In this document: positions 57,153-64,000 of the stretch, piece by piece
Position numbering within the stretch: the first letter of the stretch is position 1
Layout of the letters: the number at the start of each line of letters is the position of its first letter
DNA from: Gyromitra esculenta
Lineage: Eukaryota; Ascomycota; Pezizomycetes; Pezizales; Discinaceae
DNA: 64,000 bases
Direction: 5' to 3'
NCBI GenBank assembly: GCA_038503075.1
Contig: JBCAML010000019.1
Coordinates: forward strand, 992,001-1,056,000
Notes under the pieces: generated by a model
Databases searched by the model: none
Seen by the model: the letters and a program-made list of their open reading frames with translations, nothing else
What the model was told of the DNA's origin: nothing
Program-made: the position numbers and the translations under genes

Positions 57153-59664
57153 ATGTCTTATCGCGGAGGAGGTGGTGGCATCACCGGAACCAACAATATT
57201 CCCCTGGGAAATCGTCGTCGCTTCGGTGGTGAGAGTGGTAGCGAGTCTCCTGCGGCCCAACCGCAGGCCCCAGAGCCGAGAGAGTATTCTCCCCAGAATC
57301 CTGGCAGTGGACTTGTGGATCTCAAGCGTGGAAGATCGCCTATCCGCTGTAAGTCTCTTTGTTCTGTTCCGCTCTGTTCTGTTCCTGGGAAATCTCACGA
57401 GATGCGAGGATCTTGGCTAACTGAAATGAACACATAGCTGATCCGGATGCGCCTAAGAAACGCAAGAAGAAGAATCGATGGGGCGACCAGACAGATAATA
57501 AGGCAGCAGGTTTAATGGGCTTGCCAACTGCCATTTTTGCTACCATGACTAGTGAGCAGTTGGAAGCGTATGCCTTGCATTTGCGTATTGAGGAAATCTC
57601 CCAGAAACTCAGAATCAACGATGTTGTTCCAGCGGATGGTGATCGGTAAGATATCTACCCTTTCCCAACCCCTTAGTTTACTTTAATTCTGATTTTCGAC
57701 AGATCGCCTTCACCTCCGCCTCAATATGACAACTTTGGTCGTCGTGTCAACACCAGGGAATACCGTTACCGCAAGCGCCTTGAAGATGAGCGCCATAAGT
57801 TGGTCGATAAGGCTATGAAAGCCATCCCCAACTATCACCCACCAAGTGACTACAGAAGACCTACCAAGACACAGGAGAAGATATATGTGCCGGTTAATGA
57901 TTATCCAGAAATTAACTTTAGTATACTAACTCCCCTCCTAACAATTTTGCTATTACATATCACAAAAATGAAAAGCTCGGTGGTCTTTAATCCTAAAGTC
58001 ATCGCCGGCTTCATTGCTTGCCTCACAAATATCAATCAGCCTTCACACATAACTTGACAGGGAATCAAATAGCTAACCTCTAGGACTTTTCCTGTGATAC
58101 TAATAGTCGGTCTCCTTATTGGGCCTCGTGGCAACACCCTTAAGAAAATGGAAACTGAGTCCGGCGCCAAAATCGCCATCCGTGGGAAAGGATCAGTGAA
58201 GGAAGGAAAAGGCCGATCCGACGCTGCTCACACCTCTAACCAAGAAGAAGATCTTCATTGTCTTATTATGGCCGATACTGAAGAAAAGGTTAACAAAGCC
58301 AAGAAGCTAATTAACAACATCATTGAAACTGTACGTCTGGAGTCTCTAAATTGGTTTTAACAGGTTATTTTCGTATATGTGCTAACAGTGATCATTGGAG
58401 AAAAGGCTGCATCGATTCCCGAGGGGCAAAATGAACTCAAGCGCAATCAGCTAAGAGAACTTGCTGCACTCAACGGAACGTTGCGAGACGACGAGAATCA
58501 AGCCTGTCAAAACTGTATGCCTACCTCTCTAAACCTCGCGCTGGCATTTCTTTTATTATCTACTAACACATTGGTTTCTGTAGGCGGTCAAATCGGTCAT
58601 CGGAAATATGATTGTCCTGAACAACGAAACTTTACTGCGAACATCATCTGTAGAGTTTGCGGTAACGCCGGACATATGGCTAGGGATTGTCCCGACCGTC
58701 AAAGGGGTCAAAATTGGCGCAACGACGACCGCAGAGGAACTCCTGGATTCGGCAGACCTGGAGCTGCTGGCTTGGGACAAGGAGATGCCGTCGACCGAGA
58801 GTATGAGGTGAGTAATATCTTTTGCAGATATTTCTATTCCATATTTGTACCTGGCAATAAAAACTAACAAACAATAGCAACTTATGCAAGAACTCTCAGG
58901 TGGCCCCGCTGCCCCCGCCATTGGAGCTGCTGGCTCTCAAGGCCGTATCGAAGCTGGACCAGGGGACTCAGACGGGGGCTACGGTGGTCGTGATAACTAT
59001 GGAGGCAGTGGGGGATATGGTGGTCCTCCCCAGGGTGAAGAGCAGGGACCTGACGGGCGTGCTCTCAAGCCTTGGCAGCGTGGGCCTACTGGTGGGCCTG
59101 CGCCGTGGCAGATGGGCCGCGGAGGAGGCGGCGGCGGCGGCGGCGGCCGTGGAGGTCACGGGGCCGGACCAGACGGACATGCGCCACCTCCAAACGCTCC
59201 ATCCGGGCCAAGCAGTTTGCCGCCCTGGCAACAACCGCAAGGCCATGGACCTCCGACAGGGCCGTCTGGTGGTTCAGCTGCGCCATGGGCAGCATCTCAG
59301 CATGGCATCCCTCCTCCACCACCAGCTTCTGCTGCTCCTCCGTGGGCTTCTGGTGCACCTGGAGCCGCTCCTGGGATGAGCTATGGGTCTGTATCATATG
59401 GTGCTCCTGTAAGTTCTACATTTACATTCCCCTTTCTGTATTTCTTCTTCGCGAAAATAATACTTATTTCTGCAGCCTGGTGCGTACGGTGCCCCTCCTC
59501 CTCCACAATCCTCCTTTGGGATCCCACCACCGCCTCCAGGTAACCCACCACCACCACCACCCTCTTCTCTCGCACCTCCGCCTCCGCCTCCCCCACCTCC
59601 CCCACCACCACCTCCGTCAAACGACCAGCCTCCCCCACCTCCCCCACCTTCACATTACCGTTAG
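57153..59664 (+). CDS. MSL5: Branchpoint-bridging protein (SF1/BBP)
   Basis: Binds the intron branch-site sequence UACUAAC and bridges to U1/U2AF during early spliceosome assembly. Exons 57153-57348, 57438-57645, 57703-57920, 58107-58330, 58406-58514, 58584-58807, 58878-59408 and 59476-59664, 632 aa with all phases closing. The N-terminus carries [14 protein letters not shown] and the basic [11 protein letters not shown] (U2AF-ligand-like RWGD). The KH-QUA2 region spans about 170-300 with the loop [16 protein letters not shown] and the [20 protein letters not shown] block. Two CCHC zinc knuckles follow ([14 protein letters not shown], about 316-329, and [14 protein letters not shown], about 341-354). 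The tail is Gly-rich (RGG-like) and then almost pure Pro runs. Intron 4 (58331-58405) skips a nearby CAG and uses GAAAAG, fixed by the unbroken family sequence [14 protein letters not shown]. Identification is secure. Confidence 0.97.
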
Positions 59665-61334
59665 GAGATAATCATTTTTGCGTGGAAGCCATATGGCTCG
59701 ACGACTGCATAAATATGCATTTTGTAACAGGAGAATTTTCGTTTATTTTGGCTTGCGTTTAATTATTTCTTTCTAGTCCTTATTTTCCCTCGTTAAACCG
59801 AGGACCACAAAAAAAGAAGAGAAAGCGAAGGAAAAAGAAGAGAGGATGAGAGGTAAAAATGAATGACAGGAAGACTACTGGGGGAAAAAAATTTGTTGAG
59901 AATGCAGCCTGGACTGGATTGGCTCTATATCATTCTCGTACTTGCGAGTAATATTGAAGGGAGTTGGTGTTCTTTTGAAGAACCTGATTATGGACTTTAG
60001 TTGTGTGAATTGCTTTCTCTTTTGTCGTTATAGGAACTTAAGAGGAATAGATTGATTATTGATTTTCCCAAAAATATAATTGCCCTGTGCGTCATAGCGT
60101 GCTGCGTTTTTTCCCTTAGGATTAGTCGTTACTGAGTTAGATACATTAGACCTTTATATATGGCTTAGACTAGGGCTTGAAGTTTCCGAATTCTAGCTCC
60201 AAAGACCACCCATATCGTCACCATTCCCGGGCGACTTGACCACTCCATCACGAAGCGTCACTCGCTAAATCACGTCCATCATCAGTTGGTTTCTAGAATG
60301 GGATTTGCTTTTGCCATTTGCTCTGTTGTAATACGAATCTGAGACTATCGATCTTGCCCCAAGTATGCATCGCTTTAGAAGCTAGATTTAGGCCTTGAAA
60401 ATAGAAAATGGCTACTATTCTAGGATTTAAATTATCGAGGAAGCCATAATGGGATCGATACTACATACGTATAAACTGTGACTCCCTATATCCTATACGT
60501 CAGCTTTCTATATACAAAAAGACGTTCAGCATCTACTGCTTTCTTCATGAGTCTCTTTATGGCAGAGAAACTGCTTGGAAACATCGTGTTCGGTCATAGA
60601 ACGATGAGAATGAGCCATCCCGTCCGCTCTGGCATATCCAAGCATCGTATCGCCTGGTTAGTACTGCAGTGGGTGACCATGTGGGAATCCCAGGTACTGA
60701 ACTCAACTATTACTCTTTTTGCTACTCTCTCAGATCTCTTAGTTGATAGAATAGTATAAAAAAAGCCCGGGGTAGAAACAACACCCCAAGTCGCCTGTCA
60801 GCCTCTGTCAGCCCACGTCGATATATTTATACCATATAATGGCTTTTAGTGGCTTTTCTGAATAGGGATTTAGAGTATTTCTTGCAAGCAGGTAGCTAAA
60901 CGACTTTTTATTCTTTGGAGCCCGTCAAATAGCTTAAAATTAAAATGTACTAAGAGGAATCCGACTAATGACTTTGCTTTAAATCCACCCTATTATATTG
61001 GAGATTCTAGAATACAATATGGGGATCCCCACCCGTAGAATGTGAAACTTGCAGTGAAATTCCTAAAAAAGAAATTTTACTGATCTAAACGGCAAAAAAC
61101 TGAAAGAGGGGGTGAGTATATTAAACCCATATGCAAACGCTCCTTGTAAAAAAAAAAACGTTAAAAAGAAAAAGAAGTAAAGCCCAAGACTCTCCAAGGT
61201 ATCTAGCTCTACACCTTCCTAACTTTGATATACCCCCATTTGTATCGGGCAGTACCTCCAAAACGCTCAACGCCCCCAAAGCTACCCTTGCATTTCGTCT
61301 TAAGTTCTTGTGCCGCCGAGACTGCGCTCCGGCA
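59665..61334. other. Intergenic stretch, no gene seen
   Basis: About 1.7 kb of AT-rich sequence. A 93-codon open frame at 60478-60759 has no recognisable features, and I do not call it. Confidence 0.4.
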
Positions 61335-61670
61335 CTAGGCGACAAGCTTGTATTTCCCGCATATTTCGATCAACAGCGAGTTGTGCTCTGCGATCCGGGT
61401 ACATTCCTTGTTATTGGCATCGTAAGTGCAATAGGGGTTGAAGTAGTTGAGGCATTTAGTCTGCTCGCAAACTCTGCCCGAAGCCTCAAGAGAGGCTTTA
61501 GCAGCGTCGAAATCAGACACCATCGGAGAGTCGTCGTGGATATTGCATTCAATTTTCGGATTTGACATGTCGTCATCACGTTTAACGTGTTCCAGGGGGT
61601 TTGAGACGACTGTTTTGATGGCCAGAGCGAAGAGGAAGCAGAGAAGAAAGATGTAAGCTGTAGACTTCAT
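61335..61670 (-). CDS. Small cysteine-rich secreted protein (effector-like)
   Basis: Single-exon gene of 111 aa. Residues 1-23 form a strong signal peptide (MKSTAYIFLLCFLFALAIKT). A short pro-segment ends in a Kex2-type KR at 30-31. The mature about 80 residues are acidic at the start (DDDMSNPK) and hold six cysteines (42, 68, 73, 81, 90, 104), enough for three disulfides. I see no named domain. Size, secretion signal, KR processing and even cysteine number are the usual marks of fungal effector-like, antimicrobial or killer-type small proteins, but the sequence does not say which. It stands alone in AT-rich DNA next to a decayed gene and a transposon copy. Function unknown. Confidence 0.72.
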   Translation of the reverse strand: MKSTAYIFLLCFLFALAIKTVVSNPLEHVKRDDDMSNPKIECNIHDDSPMVSDFDAAKASLEASGRVCEQTKCLNYFNPYCTYDANNKECTRIAEHNSLLIEICGKYKLVA

Positions 61671-62870
61671 TGTGGCAGGTGTTATGCGTTGTCTAGTTTT
61701 GTTTCTGATGGAATTACTGTGGTTGAGTTTGTTTAGAGGACTAGAATAAAGGAGTATTTATGCTGGTAAGCTTATTGAATTTTACTCATCTATCTTAGAC
61801 CCTATAGTATGGTGGATTAACACTAACCATACTTGGGCAAGGCCTATAGAATTCTTATCTTGTTAGCATACTATACATACAAATGGAATATAAGCTAAAC
61901 CCAACCGACAGGTTTTAAAATCGGTATTATTGGAATATGATTCAAGGCATTAGTGTCGTTAGTCTCGCAATCAGACGCTCATTCGTTAAACCCAGGGCGT
62001 TTGGTGGAGCTCTTGTAGAGACAATCCATCAACACCCAATATAGGAAAGGATTGTCACGTGACAAGTCGGCTGCGTGACTATCGGGACATATTCTTAAGC
62101 TTGCCGACCGCTGCTGTAGCTTCGCTGTGCATGGTTGCTCTTTACTAGCCTTATTAATTCCATTATGTACTGAATCACTTGCCGTATCGAATGATTTAAT
62201 GTGATTTCACGTAACCTATCTGCATGTAGCTACACCACCTTGTTGTTTATTCATTAGGTACATTCAACCCGAAGGTTATGGTACTCTTGAAAAGTCCAAA
62301 ATCTCAAAAACCAAAACACTTACAAAAAACGAAAACAGAAGTCTCGAAAACAAAAAATAGATATAAAACCAACTCCTAGCTACACCACCTTAGGTATACC
62401 CTTTCCGTACAGAAGTTTCTCAGTGCTGTGATCGGATGATCGTGATCGCGGCGACGGTCTCTAGTGGTGCTATACCGGCTCAGAAACGAAAGTTACGCGT
62501 AGTTGCAGTTACCTTCATATGTGCAGCTAGCTGCTTCAGCGCTGCTAACTGAACAGAATAAAAAACTAGGAACGCAAATAATCTTACCTAAAGGGGAGGC
62601 GAGTGAGAGGTTTGAATTTGGACTAAAGTCTACACTACGCTATTCCGAGTGATCGAAATATAGAAGGTAAATAGGAATTTTATGCTCACAATTCGGCTCC
62701 CAGCAAAGCTCAAGCTTGGGAGTAGTGCGATATAAAGCAATTTGATTCAGCCACAAAATATCAGAAATCAGTAAGTACCATAAAGGTAGACTTCCATCAA
62801 AGCACAGTTCAAGAACTAGGTGTCTTTTTTTCTTTTTTTCTTACTCCCCTTTTATAGTGACCACTAATCC
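61671..62870. other. Intergenic stretch, no gene seen
   Basis: About 1.2 kb of AT-rich sequence upstream of both flanking coding regions. Nothing recognisable. Confidence 0.4.
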
Positions 62871-63801
62871 GTGACATCCAAACAATTTAATGAGTCTTAT
62901 CTCACTATCTCATTTACCAAACCAGACCTCGAACACCATCAGGCTTCCAGAACAGCTGAGCCAGAGCTAGTTTTACCTCCCGAGTACCGCGAAGGTTATG
63001 ACCGCTACGATGGCCCAGGCCCTCTCATTCGTGTCTCTGAGGCGCCCGACATAAATATCCTCAAGCAGGTTCTAAAAACCACTAAAGATCCGTCCTCCCT
63101 CAATCAGAACGAGATAATGAACAATGTATACGCCTCGCTCCCCCTTATTGTTATTAATGCCAATCTCTCAGAAAACGCACGACTCCTTCCTGACCGTGGC
63201 GCAGATCCAGATGGCATGGAGGTTGAATACCTCAGCGAATATTCAGTCCGTTACCTGCGATTCCGCCCACCCAGCAAGAACGGGCGTGCATATCACTCTG
63301 TGTCTCACCGCGATAAGCTGCTGAGTCTACCTGAGCTATTAGTCTAGTCGGAAGTCTTCGAGAAGGCGCAGAGGAAGGCACGTCCTAAGCCTAAGCATCC
63401 GCAGATGAAGCATCTCCTCGCGAAGCATAGGTTCAATCCAAACACACTTCTCCTCGCAGCGATAACTCGATGCATCTCCCCCACTCATGCTTTCAGTTGC
63501 AGAGAAAAGTCCAGAGACATATGAAATACTCTCTGCATCCCCGCTAGTCGATCACAACCTACGCACCCTGGTTTACGGCGTCCATATCCTTCACTTCGCT
63601 GCTGCCACACTCTCACCAGAGCTATTGAAACGTGCAGTAAAAGATCATCCAGGGGACTTTGTAGCAGCTGCGGAAACCACAGCTGTCGGACACACGCTCC
63701 TCCATATCCCATGTTTCCCACTAGAAGATTCATATATCAGCGTCTTTTCCGAGAAGATCTACGAATCTATCCACGAAATCCGCACCACATCCACCATCTA
63801 G
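62871..63801 (+). pseudogene. Broken ankyrin-type gene next to the hAT copy
   Basis: Coding sense runs from about 62871 (no ATG; a TAA lies just upstream and the frame opens GTG ACA) through PDINILKQVLKTTKDPSSLN and YASLPLIVINANLSENARLL to a TAG at 63345-63347. The same frame then continues (FEKAQRKARPKPKHPQMKHL, NPNTLLLAAITRCISPTHA) to about 63486. From there the reading shifts to another frame, YEILSASPLVDHNLRTLVYG and HILHFAAATLSPELLKRAVK, ending at TAG 63799-63801. Helix-turn patterns such as HILHFAAA..SPELLKRAV resemble ankyrin repeats, but this is inference. The lost start, internal stop and frame change indicate a disabled gene. Confidence 0.55.
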
Positions 63802-63805
63802 AATC

Positions 63806-64000
63806 AGTATGGTTCACGAGGCACGGTCGCTCGAGACAGCACGAGGTTGGGAGCTCACGAGCATGAGGTGCCTCGAGGCATGTGTGGCTGCTCGCCTCGA
63901 GCCGCTCGAGCACGCAAGTTAAATCACAGGTTGATTGACATTTGAACGAGCCTGTATTTTCTAGGACCGTTACTAGGCTTGATTTGTGGAAAGTAAATAG
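63806..64000 (+). mobile_element. hAT-family transposon derivative, copy 2 (cut by window edge)
   Basis: Begins AGTATGGTTCACGAGGC and continues with the same GCCTCGAG-rich subterminal block, AAGTTAAAT...GGTTGATTG stretch and start of the transposase remnant (DLWKVNS where copy 1 has DWWKENS) as the element at 6016-6717, same orientation. The two copies look about 85-90% alike by eye over 190 bp. It starts four bases after the stop codon of the broken ankyrin-type reading frame. The right end is outside the window. Confidence 0.85.

Noticed and set aside
60478..60759. 93-codon plus-strand open frame
   Set aside because: No domain, no signal peptide and unremarkable composition; likely chance in AT-rich DNA.
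1..64000. CRISPR arrays, bacterial operons or prophage
   Set aside because: The window is eukaryotic with spliced genes; no regularly spaced direct repeats are present.

Overview
This window is nuclear DNA of a filamentous ascomycete (Pezizomycotina). The signs are many short phase-varying introns (about 50-90 bp, GTATGT/GTACGT-type donors, CTAAC/CTGAC-like branch sites), fungal orthologues such as Sec20 with a C-terminal HDEL, BBP/Msl5, Efg1, Sea4/Mios and Tim10, fungal-restricted families (DUF7918, a But2-like secreted family, a 207-aa conserved protein), and non-coding DNA with small TA-flanked inverted-repeat elements and a hAT transposon. Placement below subphylum (for example Leotiomycetes) would be a guess.

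Layout. 0.8-3.7 kb: a divergent pair of mitochondrial genes, mitochondrial lysyl-tRNA synthetase (-) and TIM10 (+). 3.7-10 kb: gene-poor DNA with a 0.7-kb hAT deletion derivative and a decayed P-loop GTPase gene. 10-12.5 kb: a conserved fungal protein and SEC20. 12.5-19.5 kb: a 7-kb stretch with no gene I can support. 19.5-22.9 kb: a 10-exon glycogenin gene with a very long Gln-rich tail. 22.9-29.6 kb: mostly empty, with one broken secreted-protein gene near 28 kb. 29.6-34.3 kb: a large dynamin-like nuclear GTPase gene (SLIP-GC-like). 34.3-41 kb: non-coding DNA with four MITE-like elements and a C2H2 zinc-finger fragment. 41.1-46.0 kb: Sea4/Mios (-) and EFG1 (+), a second divergent pair. 46.9-48.5 kb: an F-box gene. 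50.9-54.4 kb: two related secreted-protein genes with shared intron positions. 55.4-56.4 kb: a DUF7918 gene. 57.1-59.7 kb: the branchpoint-bridging protein gene. 61.3-61.7 kb: a small cysteine-rich secreted protein. 62.9-63.8 kb: a broken ankyrin-type gene. 63.8-64.0 kb: a second hAT copy cut by the window edge.

The housekeeping genes cover mitochondrial translation and import, Golgi-ER retrieval, glycogen priming, TORC1 nutrient signalling (Mios), rRNA processing (Efg1) and pre-mRNA branch-site recognition (BBP). They sit as islands between accessory stretches that hold transposon derivatives, decayed genes and small secreted proteins. Exon structures were assembled by hand from reading-frame phase, splice consensus and family conservation. 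About one in five of the introns I reconstructed uses an AAG rather than a YAG acceptor, which is the most unusual window-wide signal. I did not find a clearly new multi-gene system; the best candidates for new biology are the But2-like secreted pair, the lone cysteine-rich secreted protein and the AAG-acceptor habit.
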